From: Enterococcus sp. 4G2_DIV0659
GTDB lineage: Bacteria; Bacillota; Bacilli; Lactobacillales; Enterococcaceae
Assembly (NCBI RefSeq): GCF_002140715.2
Contig: NZ_NGLE02000001.1
Location: forward strand, 1,518,501-1,582,500
Length of the DNA: 64,000 nucleotides
Direction of reading: 5' to 3'
A program made the position numbers and the translations under genes. Positions 12,161 to 20,206 of the stretch are shown piece by piece. The notes beneath the pieces are model-generated. The model did not search any database and was not told the DNA's origin. It was given only the letters and a program-made list of their open reading frames with translations. Position 1 is the first letter of the stretch. Each line of letters starts with the position of its first letter.

Positions 12161-13039
12161 GTTGTTTTTGTGTTGGCATTCCAGTTTGTGCACCGATTTT
12201 TGTCGTTGACAATGAGGCTCCGATACTTGCTAATCGGATTGCTTCTTGATAATCCGTTTTTCTGCTCAACAAAGCTGCTAAAATACCATTAAACGTGTCT
12301 CCTGCACCTGTTGTATCAAGTACTTCGATCTTACATGCTGGAATTGTTATCACTTCGTCATTCCAAACATAAGAAACGCCTTGCGCTCCTCTTGTCACTA
12401 TTAATTTTGTTTGATGTTTTTTCGACCATGCCAACATTTCGGTTTCTAATTCTGTTTCATCAACCCCATGACCAATCAGTCCTTCAAATTCTGTTTCATT
12501 AGGTGTAATGATATCAATTACGTCTAGATGGCGAACAATTCTATCATCAAATGGTGCTGGATTTAAAATTGTAACTGCGCCTTTTTCTTTCGCTATACGT
12601 AATCCCTTCCCTACTGTTTCCAATGGGATTTCTAATTGTGTCAAAAAATATCCTCTTTTTGTAAACAATCAGCTAAAGTCGATATGTCTTCAAACAACAT
12701 ATTAGCACCTGGTAACACGACAATTGAATTATCACCATTGATTCTAAAGATCGAGGCAACTCCTGTAAAAATATTCTCTTCTACTGAAATATGAGCCGTA
12801 TTGATTTTTTCATTTTCAAGATGACGGAGCGCTTTTTCACCAAATGTATCATCTCCAACCTTCCCAAACAATTCGACCTTAGCACCTATCCTAGACACTG
12901 CCACTGCTTGATTCGCACCTTTTCCACCCATAAAATAGTCAATGGCATTTCCTAAAATCGTCTCACCTATTCGAGGTAATTTTTGCGTCTCCATGACCAT
13001 ATCTACATTGATACTTCCCAAAACGACTACTTTGTTCAC
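12141..13039 (-). pseudogene. rbsK: Ribokinase-like PfkB sugar kinase, frameshifted
   Basis: Two overlapping frames make one ribokinase. 13039-12641 encodes the N-terminal 132 residues (GSINVDMVM, GGKGANQAVAV). The second frame, to 12141, encodes the rest, with NPAPFDDRI, ITPNETEFE and the catalytic anion-hole motif DTTGAGDTFNG. The frames switch at a T6 run (12645-12650); one more T would give a continuous protein through DIFLTQLEIP. The start is GTG 13039 after GGAGGAAA. Ribokinase phosphorylates the ribose released by the nucleoside hydrolase encoded two genes upstream. The defect may be a real inactivation, a slippage or phase-variable site, or a sequencing error; the rest of the gene shows no decay. 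Confidence 0.85.
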
Positions 13040-13054
13040 GTTGTTTCCTCCAAG

Positions 13055-14242
13055 CTATTCTTTGATTACATTTTTTGCTGCTGTTCTTGAAAAAATGAAC
13101 ACACCGACTCCCACACTTATAATAATCATTGCATAGACCAAGAAAGAAGTCGTTAAATTGTCATTGATTAATCCGATCCAATTCAACACAACGGGTGCTC
13201 CTGAAGCGCCAATGTTACACCCGACTAAAACAACAGCCATTCCTGTATTTAACATTTCTTTAGATAAATTTTCAGATAGATTATTGAAAACACACGTAAT
13301 ACAAATTGTAACTGAAAAACCACAAAGAAAAGCACCTAAAGCGATCGTTATAATATTACTTGTCAACGCAATAACCACAAGTCCAAGACCTAATATTAAA
13401 AGGTTCACCGTCAATAATTGATTTTTCAGCCAGGACATCAGCTTACCAAAAGTCAGACCTGCCAAGAACCCTGTAAACATCATCATGCTTAACACTCTAC
13501 TCGCTTCTATGCTTGTTCCAATCCCTGTTTCTACAATATAACTTGGAAGTCTCAACGCATTGGATACGTTTACACAAATAAGCAACCCAATAAACACTGC
13601 ATTCATTAGAACGAAACCTTTTTGCTCAGTTGTCATTTTTTTAGCCACTGCATTTGCTTCAGCTGCATCTTCTTGTACTGAGTCGTCTGTCGACCGCTGT
13701 TCAGAAGGAACAAATAGCAAATACATGATTAAAATAAAGAACGCTAGTGCATAAACATAGAATGGATATTTCCATCCAAAAGCTAACAACTGGCCAGCAA
13801 CAAGTGTCATAACTGTTTGACCGATCGTCTCAGCCGAAACCCGAAATCCAAGTAATGTTGCTCTTTCCCCGCCAGACCAACGTTCCCCTATAATACTAAT
13901 AGCTCTTGTATTGATTAAACCAAAACCAATTCCTAAAAACACACGTGAAACAAGAATACTGTTATATGAAGTAAGCACTGTCGGCAAAATACCTGCCCCT
14001 CCTGCAATCAGTAAACCTACAATGATCGTGACACGTTCACTTAATATTTTCGACAGCAAAGGACTAAGGGCAACCATGATAATCATCGGAAAAGCCGGGA
14101 TAGAAACCAAAAACTCTATCGAAGATCGAGAATAGCCGTCAAATTGTTGAATCAGCGCTGGAATGCTCCCAGAAACGGCCAACATAGATGTAAGAATGAG
14201 AGACAATGATAATATTGCAATTTTTTCCATTTTATCTTTCAT
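13055..14242 (-). CDS. Major facilitator superfamily transporter, probably nucleoside or nucleobase uptake
   Basis: 395 residues with about 12 predicted membrane segments and a central charged loop (about 185-205). MFS features are visible near residues 60-110 (LSPLLSKILSERV, SRVFLGIGFGLINTRAI). ATG 14242 follows AAGGAG at seven bases. It lies 15 bp upstream of the ribokinase frame and 50 bp downstream of the nucleoside hydrolase gene, so the three are probably one operon. That context suggests uptake of ribonucleosides, but MFS sequence alone does not fix the substrate. Confidence 0.85.
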   Translation of the reverse strand: MKDKMEKIAILSLSLILTSMLAVSGSIPALIQQFDGYSRSSIEFLVSIPAFPMIIMVALSPLLSKILSERVTIIVGLLIAGGAGILPTVLTSYNSILVSRVFLGIGFGLINTRAISIIGERWSGGERATLLGFRVSAETIGQTVMTLVAGQLLAFGWKYPFYVYALAFFILIMYLLFVPSEQRSTDDSVQEDAAEANAVAKKMTTEQKGFVLMNAVFIGLLICVNVSNALRLPSYIVETGIGTSIEASRVLSMMMFTGFLAGLTFGKLMSWLKNQLLTVNLLILGLGLVVIALTSNIITIALGAFLCGFSVTICITCVFNNLSENLSKEMLNTGMAVVLVGCNIGASGAPVVLNWIGLINDNLTTSFLVYAMIIISVGVGVFIFSRTAAKNVIKE

Positions 14243-14292
14243 GAGTTTACTCCTTTTAAAAAATTATTTAAAAAAATGAACCATAACAGAAC

Positions 14293-15237
14293 CTATTTCA
14301 GTATTTCATGAACCGTTTGCGTGAATTTCTTAATAAATAAATCCCCTTCAACATCAACACAAACTTGAGCACTTTTCTCTTTTTGGTTCAACAATCTCAT
14401 ATTAGCTGTTGTACGTCCGATAGAAGGGCCTTTTGTTTCTACAGTTAAGTTAATTGGCAAACTAGCTGTAATAATCGCTGGATTAATTGCTACTTCAACA
14501 GCTAATGGATCATGTAACGCGCCTCCAACAATTTCTTCTTCTTCATATTCATTTGTATAATAATACGTTGCCATTTCTGTAATTGCACGACTAGCAGCTG
14601 TATCCACTTCTGTCCATGAGGCAATGTCTGATCCTTCAATCATTGTTTTTAGCGTAACATCTAGCCCTACCAATACAAGAGGAATTCCGCTTTCCAAGAC
14701 ATACTTTGCAGCATCCGGATCATTATAAATATTCGCTTCTGCAAATTGGCTGATATTTCCAGGTACCGTCAGCGCACTGCCCATTACTACGATTTTCCCG
14801 ATTTTTTCGATTGCTGCTCGATCTTTCTTGATTGCTTCAGCTAAATTAGTCATAGGACCAGTCGCAACTAAGACCAATTCCTCGTTATGAGTAACTGCAG
14901 CGTCAATCAAGAAATCAACTGCTGTTATCGTACTTTTTTGACCTTTTGGTTCATCCAACACTACATTACCAATACCGTTTAGTCCGTGAATTCGATGCAA
15001 ATGATCCGTTGTCATAAACGAAGTGGCTGTACTTGGATGTGCCGCCCCTTCAAAAACAGGAACGTCACTTCTGCCAAGAAGTTCCAAAATACTCAATGAA
15101 TTTTTGACTGCTTTATCAATTGTTACGTTTCCAAAAGCTGTCGTAATTCCAATCAAATCAATCTCAGGTCGACCAAGAGCATACGCAATCGCCAATGCAT
15201 CATCAATTCCAGTGTCCAAATCCAATATCATTTTCAT
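14293..15237 (-). CDS. Inosine-uridine-preferring type ribonucleoside hydrolase
   Basis: 314 residues from ATG 15237, chosen because GGAGG lies seven bases upstream; a longer reading from 15264 has no such site. The start motif ILDLDTGIDDALAIAYAL gives the calcium-binding DxDxGxDD cluster. ATGPMTNLAEAI, VVMGSAL and GGALHDPLAV are further hallmarks of the IunH/Rih family, which cleaves ribonucleosides to base plus ribose in the cytosol. It heads the minus-strand cluster hydrolase-transporter-ribokinase and is divergent from a Crp/Fnr-like regulator, resembling the E. coli rihB (yeiK)-yeiL arrangement. Exact base preference is unknown. Confidence 0.92.
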   Translation of the reverse strand: MKMILDLDTGIDDALAIAYALGRPEIDLIGITTAFGNVTIDKAVKNSLSILELLGRSDVPVFEGAAHPSTATSFMTTDHLHRIHGLNGIGNVVLDEPKGQKSTITAVDFLIDAAVTHNEELVLVATGPMTNLAEAIKKDRAAIEKIGKIVVMGSALTVPGNISQFAEANIYNDPDAAKYVLESGIPLVLVGLDVTLKTMIEGSDIASWTEVDTAASRAITEMATYYYTNEYEEEEIVGGALHDPLAVEVAINPAIITASLPINLTVETKGPSIGRTTANMRLLNQKEKSAQVCVDVEGDLFIKKFTQTVHEILK

Positions 15238-15366
15238 TTTTCTTCCTCCAACTTTCTTTTGCATTTTTCCAAAAGCATTCCCTTAAAAAATGTACTAATA
15301 TTCGTTTTGTAAGGGCTTTATTTCTTTGGTTGAATTCAGTATAATAAACAAATATCAAACAAGCTA

Positions 15367-15378
15367 TGACATTTGTCA
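15367..15378. promoter_or_regulatory. Short palindrome, possible operator of the Crp/Fnr-like regulator
   Basis: TGACATTTGTCA is a perfect 12-bp dyad just upstream of the regulator's ribosome binding site, in the 157-bp divergent region shared with the nucleoside hydrolase gene. It is a plausible autoregulatory site; no experimental consensus is claimed. Confidence 0.4.
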
Positions 15379-15394
15379 CACAGGGGGAAAAGAA

Positions 15395-16069
15395 ATGAAA
15401 ATTATTGACGATCTGGATTTGTTGGTAGCAAAAATAACAGAACATCATTTAGATAGCTATATCCAAAAACGCCATTATCCACAGATTCTTTTAAGTACCT
15501 TACAAGAAGGTGAATCTTTGTATAAACAAGATGAATTTGCAGAATATTTCTGTATCATGCTTAGTGGTAAAATTCGTGTTTATCGAACATTGAGCAATGG
15601 CAAAGAAGCTATTTTAAATGTGATTACAGGATTTAGAATATTAGGCGAAATTGAACTTATTTACAACAACCCTTCTTTAAATTCAATCGAATTTCTTGAG
15701 CCTAGTAGTTGCCTATTGATTCCGATGAACTACTGCCGTGATGAGCTTTTAAATGATACTAATTTTGTCAAAAAAGTCGCTTATAATTTAGCAATGACCC
15801 TTCATGCAGTTGAAACCAATACATCAATCAACATGTCTTTCACACTTGAAAATAGAGTTGCCAGCTACATTCTGGCATCGGAAAAAGATGGCAGCTTTGA
15901 ACTTGACCTAAGTACGTTACCTGAACTAATTGGAACAACGTATCGCCATCTTTTACGTGTCATTAAAAAATTTCAAGAAGAAGGACTGATTAAGAAAAAA
16001 GGAGATCGCTATCTTCTACTCCAAAAATCTGTTCTATCAAATAAAATCAGCGATTTATACTCACTTTAA
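15395..16069 (+). CDS. Crp/Fnr-family transcriptional regulator, YeiL-like
   Basis: 224 residues from ATG 15395 after CAGGGGGAAA; a longer reading from 15326 lacks a ribosome binding site. An N-terminal cyclic-nucleotide-type beta barrel (about 30-130; GESLYKQDEFAEYFCIMLSG, ILGEIELIYN) is followed by a dimer helix and a winged HTH (about 150-210; LPELIGTTYRHLLRVIKKF). No FNR-type Cys cluster is obvious, so it is unlikely to be an oxygen sensor. Divergence from the nucleoside cluster and similarity in context to yeiL suggest control of nucleoside use. Confidence 0.82.
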   Translation: MKIIDDLDLLVAKITEHHLDSYIQKRHYPQILLSTLQEGESLYKQDEFAEYFCIMLSGKIRVYRTLSNGKEAILNVITGFRILGEIELIYNNPSLNSIEFLEPSSCLLIPMNYCRDELLNDTNFVKKVAYNLAMTLHAVETNTSINMSFTLENRVASYILASEKDGSFELDLSTLPELIGTTYRHLLRVIKKFQEEGLIKKKGDRYLLLQKSVLSNKISDLYSL

Positions 16070-16178
16070 TACCCAATTAGCTAAAAAATCATAAATTCCG
16101 TTAGATATCCTGCAAGATTTATTTCCAGTTTCATGATAAAATCTAGACGATTACTTCAATTTACAAAAGGAGCCCAAC

Positions 16179-16985
16179 ATGGAAATCAAACTAGACGTAC
16201 TAATCACCGAAAATACAACAACGATTCACCTTAATAACCATCAAAGCACTATTACTTTATCTAACACTACTAATCAAGAAGGTCTATCGGAACAAGGCTC
16301 CATTTATCTTTTACTCATGGACACAACTCTTGTTGCAATTGGAAAAACAGAAACAAAGGCGTCCTATGAGAATATAGAATTTAACAAAGTGATCACCATC
16401 ACTCCTCCATGGGATATTGAACTTAACTATTTAGAACAACTATTCATTGCAGAGGCTACAGAAAATGGTATCACGCTTGCTGAAAGTTCTCAAAAAGAGA
16501 CAAAGATTCCCATAAACTATGAAAAAAACATCACCAACTATAAAAACGAAGTATTACTAGTTCTCAAAACATTTGGCTACTCATTGACCTCGGAGGAAAA
16601 ACCTAAAAAGACCAACGCCAAACCCGCTAAAGCTCGTCATAAATGGACAAAAGAAGTCAGTCAAATCGAATTCTTTATTGATACCAGAGAGAGCAAAGCG
16701 ACTGCCCTTTGGCACAAACGAAATGAAATGCTTCTAAAAGCAGGAGCAACCTTGATGAAAAAACCACCATTAAATAAAGACGGTTCCCTAGGTTTCTCCG
16801 CAAAAATGGGAGAAAGAATCCGACAGGACCATAAAGACCAGATAAAAAATTTCGTTACAACTGAAGATATTATTTTAAAAAGTGTTAATGAAGTGGGGTT
16901 ATTTTTATATTTTGGCGGGACGAATAGTTGGCTGGAATTAGTAGATGCCAACGGTAAAACGTTGAATGAATGGACCGTTGTTTAG
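16179..16985 (+). CDS. Uncharacterised protein, possible divergent GIY-YIG/DUF4357-like
   Basis: 268 residues, intact, with AAAGGAGCC before ATG 16179. I do not firmly recognise it. The N-terminal 100 residues (ending in a YLEQLFIAEATENG segment) loosely recall GIY-YIG-type proteins, and the C-terminal part (about 165-230, ATALWHKRNEMLLKAGATL) loosely recalls DUF4357, but the catalytic GIY-YIG residues are not apparent. A Lys-rich linker (about 140-160) separates the halves. There is no signal peptide or membrane segment. It is a single gene followed by a strong hairpin shared with the convergent HD gene. Confidence 0.6.
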   Translation: MEIKLDVLITENTTTIHLNNHQSTITLSNTTNQEGLSEQGSIYLLLMDTTLVAIGKTETKASYENIEFNKVITITPPWDIELNYLEQLFIAEATENGITLAESSQKETKIPINYEKNITNYKNEVLLVLKTFGYSLTSEEKPKKTNAKPAKARHKWTKEVSQIEFFIDTRESKATALWHKRNEMLLKAGATLMKKPPLNKDGSLGFSAKMGERIRQDHKDQIKNFVTTEDIILKSVNEVGLFLYFGGTNSWLELVDANGKTLNEWTVV

Positions 16986-17007
16986 TAGTAAGGATGCTTA
17001 TTTTTAA

Positions 17008-17061
17008 AAGGAATGCTCCATACAAAAAACTGTATAACGTTTTTTGCAGGAGGCATTCCTT
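17008..17061. terminator. Bidirectional terminator between convergent genes
   Basis: AAGGAATGCTCC pairs with GGAGGCATTCCTT, and T/A runs lie near the outside and in the loop. It sits between the uncharacterised gene and the HD-domain gene. Confidence 0.65.
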
Positions 17062-17067
17062 ATTCAT

Positions 17068-17637
17068 TTACTTCTTTCGTTTACTTTTCAATTCAATGTA
17101 GGCTTCCTTTAACCACGGATGAATCACTTTTATATCATGATTCAGCAAATAATCAATATAATAATAGGCAGCCTCTTCTAAAGAACTATCCAACGCTTTT
17201 AGAAGTCCGCTAAGATATGGCGGCTCTCCTCGTTGATCCCACTTTATTTTATCGGCAATAAACACAACTAAATCGAGTTCCGAATACTGTTCTTTCAACG
17301 TTGTATGGCATTCAATAGCAGATAGTATCATTGGATCATCCACCTTAAATTCATTCAAAGCTATTTCCTTTGAAATTTTCTGATGAATAATCAATGGAAA
17401 CTCTATTTCTTCTTTGCACAAAGTGATCCCCATTGCATTTGCTACATCAATTCTCTGATCATTTGGATAAATAGCAGAAATATCGTGCAAATAACCAGCA
17501 ATCTGAGCTTTAGTAGGATCATCCAAAAAAAGCTTCCCTAATTCATAGGCATAATCCCCTACAGAAACACAATGATAATAAGTCTCTAAACAATCATGAT
17601 ACACAAGAAATTTTTTTATTGACTCTTTTTCAACCAT
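17068..17637 (-). CDS. HD-domain phosphohydrolase, YqeK-like
   Basis: 189 residues from ATG 17637; upstream in-frame codons to 17715 are not preceded by a good ribosome site. The metal-binding HD pattern is clear: YYHCVSVGDYAYEL, AGYLHDI, the distal HxxxxE-like region and AIECHTTL, then DLVVFIADKI. This is the signature order of YqeK-type enzymes, which hydrolyse Ap4A symmetrically. The usual neighbours (nadD, rsfS) are absent, so this may be a paralogue. A decayed copy of its first codons lies at 9330-9450, showing that the gene belongs to a duplicated block. Confidence 0.8.
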   Translation of the reverse strand: MVEKESIKKFLVYHDCLETYYHCVSVGDYAYELGKLFLDDPTKAQIAGYLHDISAIYPNDQRIDVANAMGITLCKEEIEFPLIIHQKISKEIALNEFKVDDPMILSAIECHTTLKEQYSELDLVVFIADKIKWDQRGEPPYLSGLLKALDSSLEEAAYYYIDYLLNHDIKVIHPWLKEAYIELKSKRKK

Positions 17638-17736
17638 TTTTATCCTATGCTCCCCTCTCATCCACTTTATCCTATCACGAAATGCCCAAAATAATCTACA
17701 GCATACATAACGCATACCTCCGACAAACTCTTCCCT

Positions 17737-17766
17737 TTGATTCTTTCTACTATTAGTTAGTATAAT
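17737..17766 (+). promoter_or_regulatory. Retained promoter of the decayed dus copy
   Basis: TTGATT (17737-17742), 18-bp spacer, TATAAT (17761-17766). It is nearly identical to the promoter of the intact copy at 9521-9549 apart from a 1-bp longer spacer. Confidence 0.6.
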
Positions 17767-17817
17767 GAGTATGATTTTTTAGAATGGACTAGAGAGTAAC
17801 AGACTGGAGATTATCTA

Positions 17818-18583
17818 ATGACAACTAATTTTTGGGCAGAATTACCGAAGCCTTTTCTATTTTAGCACCAATGGAAGATGTGACAGATGTAGTCTTTCGC
17901 CATGTTGTGAAAGAAGCTGACGCGTCAGATGTTTTTTTCACGGAATTTACCAATTCAGATAGCTATTGTCATCCCGATCGAAAAGAAAACGTGCAAGGTC
18001 GGTTCGTTTTTACTGAAGATGAGCAGCCGAATTAATCGATGCAGCAAAAGCTGGCGGCTTACCAGTTAGCGTGAAAACGCGTATTGGGTATGCAGAAATG
18101 GAAGACTGGATTACTCATCTATTGAAACAAGATATTGCCAATTTATCGATTCATTTACGGACACGAATGAGATGAGTAAAGTAGATGCTCATTGGGATTT
18201 AATTCCTCAAATTGTGGAAATCCGCGACCGAATAGCCCCCTAAACACTTATTACAATTAGCTGAACAATATGATGTGAATGGCATTATGATTGGTCGAGG
18301 TATTTTTAAAAACCCTTATGCATTTGAAAAAGAGCCAAAAGAGCATTCGCCTCCAAAGTTACTTGGCTTATTGGAGATGCAGCTTGATTTACAAGATCAT
18401 TATGCTAAAATCGTTCCGCGCTCAATTGTTGGTTTACATCGTTTCTTTAAGATTTATGTGAAGGGATTCCCCGGTGCTAGTGATTTACGGGTGAAATTAA
18501 TGAGGACGAAATCGACGGATGAGGTTCGTGAGATTCTGAGAGAATTTTATAAAGAAAGAGCCAGTGAGTCTTCAACAGATTGA
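17818..18583 (+). pseudogene. dus: Decayed duplicate of the tRNA-dihydrouridine synthase gene
   Basis: The sequence aligns along its whole length with the intact gene at 9601-10584 but carries many lesions. There is a 1-bp loss in the T run at codon 12-13 and a 169-bp deletion after 18030 between two CAGCC repeats (intact positions 9808 and 9977). A 9-bp loss occurs in an AAATCGCAG-like repeat, a 1-bp loss near 18172, CAA to TAA at about 18242, and a deletion of about 40 bp at 18259. The last 100 codons remain readable. The promoter, start and terminator are kept. It cannot make an active enzyme. Confidence 0.93.
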
Positions 18584-18603
18584 GTTTATTAAATAGTTTT
18601 TTA

Positions 18604-18633
18604 GGCGCTCTCTAGAAATAGGGGCGCTTTTTA
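18604..18633 (+). terminator. Terminator of the decayed dus copy
   Basis: GCGCTCT pairs with GGGGCGC using G-U wobbles, followed by TTTTTAG. The corresponding site after the intact dus copy is cut at TCTAGAAA by the MITE-like sequence. Confidence 0.5.
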
Positions 18634-18673
18634 GTATGCATTTTTCATGGTTTTCGATACGGAGCACATAAAA

Positions 18674-18698
18674 AAGTACCCACTTTTTGCAGGTACTT
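18674..18698 (-). terminator. Likely terminator of the DUF6287-like lipoprotein gene
   Basis: AAGTACC pairs with GGTACTT around an 11-nt loop, and a run of T follows on the minus strand. Confidence 0.5.
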
Positions 18699-18753
18699 CA
18701 TACAGGTATTACAGTATTTCTTTATGGGTACATAGTAATTTGTCACTTTTGGC

Positions 18754-19455
18754 TTACTCTATTTTATAATACACATAGTCTGCACGAACAGCCGTACCAG
18801 TGTTTTGAGTACCTACAGCGACAATTTTATCTTTGCTGATATCACCTTCGAGTAAGTCTCCCATTATCCCTTTTGGTAAAAACGATACATAAATTGCTGC
18901 ACTAGGTAGATTACTTTTTAGGGCAATGAAACCTTGGTTTTCTTCAAGCGTTAATTGCTGTTCATAAGATTTAACTTTGTTATTTTCTCCCATATATGAT
19001 ACTAACTCAGGTGTCCCATCTGGTGAATTTAATGTGGGTATGTCTACGCTTAGTCCCATTATTTCCGCTGGTTGTTTCTGATTAGAAATGTCGGTAAATT
19101 TTATTGTATTGTTTTCCACAAATATCGTTTGACCTAAGCCATTTCCCCAAGCGCCATTGAGACTTGAATAATCTCCTTGTTGAATTTGTGATAGATTCAT
19201 TTCTACAGGTGCTACTTCTGCTGTTGGCTCTTCTTTTACTTCTTCCTCTGATTTATCCGTTTCTTTTGTATTTTGAACGGTGCTTGATTGTTCAGTTGTT
19301 GATGCTTTGGTTTCTTTAGAGCTAGAAGTTACTTTAGTATTAGATAAAGAGCGATCCGTATTAGTGGTTGATTTAGCTGGTTTGTTACATCCGATTAATG
19401 CACCTGAAAGTACCATACACAAACTTAACAAAAGAGTTCTTTTCACTTTTTTCAT
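18754..19455 (-). CDS. Lipoprotein with DUF6287-like C-terminal domain
   Basis: 233 residues. The lipobox is ALIGC at about residue 23, followed by a Ser/Thr/Lys/Glu-rich linker (about 25-85). The C-terminal domain starts MNLSQIQQGDYSSLNGAWGN, the pattern I associate with DUF6287 lipoproteins of lactic acid bacteria. It has no catalytic motif that I recognise and is probably an outer-leaflet lipoprotein of unknown role. It lies immediately to the left of the integrated element and reads away from it, so it is probably chromosomal and not element cargo. Confidence 0.75.
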   Translation of the reverse strand: MKKVKRTLLLSLCMVLSGALIGCNKPAKSTTNTDRSLSNTKVTSSSKETKASTTEQSSTVQNTKETDKSEEEVKEEPTAEVAPVEMNLSQIQQGDYSSLNGAWGNGLGQTIFVENNTIKFTDISNQKQPAEIMGLSVDIPTLNSPDGTPELVSYMGENNKVKSYEQQLTLEENQGFIALKSNLPSAAIYVSFLPKGIMGDLLEGDISKDKIVAVGTQNTGTAVRADYVYYKIE

Positions 19456-19719
19456 AATTAATCCCCCATGTATTTCATAAGTCCTCGAACTATCCTTATA
19501 ATTTCCATAGTAATATATATTACAAGTTGCGTCTACCTCTAAGAGATGTTTTGAATCTTACAGATGTAATATTTTTGAGAATTGGCTTTTAATAGATATT
19601 AATATGGTTCCAGGTTATTGGAAATAACAATTGTTTATTCTTATTTAATTGAAAATTAATTACTGTTAACAGAGTTTTTAGTGTTGGAATTATTCATTAT
19701 TATTTAGAACAAAAAAAGA

Positions 19720-19741
19720 CACTTTCCAAAACTGGAAAGTG
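19720..19741 (-). terminator. Terminator copy beside the left attachment repeat
   Basis: CACTTTCCA pairs with TGGAAAGTG, with AAAAAAAG outside. It is nearly the same as the hairpin after rpsI at 28809-28835. It is probably the original rpsI terminator, separated from the gene by the insertion. Confidence 0.7.
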
Positions 19742-19778
19742 CTTTGAAACATTGTAATTGAATGGTATCTTCCAATAA

Positions 19779-19828
19779 TTAACGTTTTGAGAACTGTGAA
19801 GCTTTACGAGCTTTCTTAAGACCTGGTT
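19779..19828. repeat. Left attachment-site repeat (rpsI 3'-end copy)
   Basis: This 50-bp segment matches 28860-28909 with one mismatch (19809) and corresponds to the stop codon and last 16 or so codons of rpsI. Beyond 19828 the match ends abruptly. A 73-codon frame drawn across it has no independent support. Confidence 0.88.
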
Positions 19829-20206
19829 GTGTGACAGAGATTTTGAAAGAGTTGAAAAACCCTTTATTAGCAACGAATTGAACAATATTCCAATAGTTAC
19901 GGTTTTATTGAATTTCATCATATTTTAATATCTTCGTACCTCAAGACGTACCCAAAAATACACGTGAATCAGAACAAGACTATGCATGTTAAAATAACAA
20001 TATATTAGCTTACATATTGGTTGGAAAATACATTGAAGAACAATACTGTTATACAATTTTTTGACATTTTAAATATTTCTTTACTTATAGATGAAGAAAC
20101 ATTGATCTAAAGTAACTTGCTTCTAATTTCCACTATTTTTATCATATTCTATAAATCATTTTTACAATAAACTATAGTTAAAAACTACTTTATTTAGATA
20201 AAATAT
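19829..20206. other. Left end of the element, no gene seen
   Basis: 378 bp of A+T-rich DNA between the left attachment repeat and the AlbA_2 gene's 3' end. No ORF with a ribosome binding site and no strong hairpin is visible. Confidence 0.5.

Noticed and set aside
11960..12292. 110-codon plus-strand ORF
   Set aside because: It is created by the 122-bp tandem repeats and the antisense of rbsK.
19700..19921. 73-codon ORF at the left attachment site
   Set aside because: It reads through the copied rpsI terminator and 3' end; no ribosome binding site and no independent conservation are visible.
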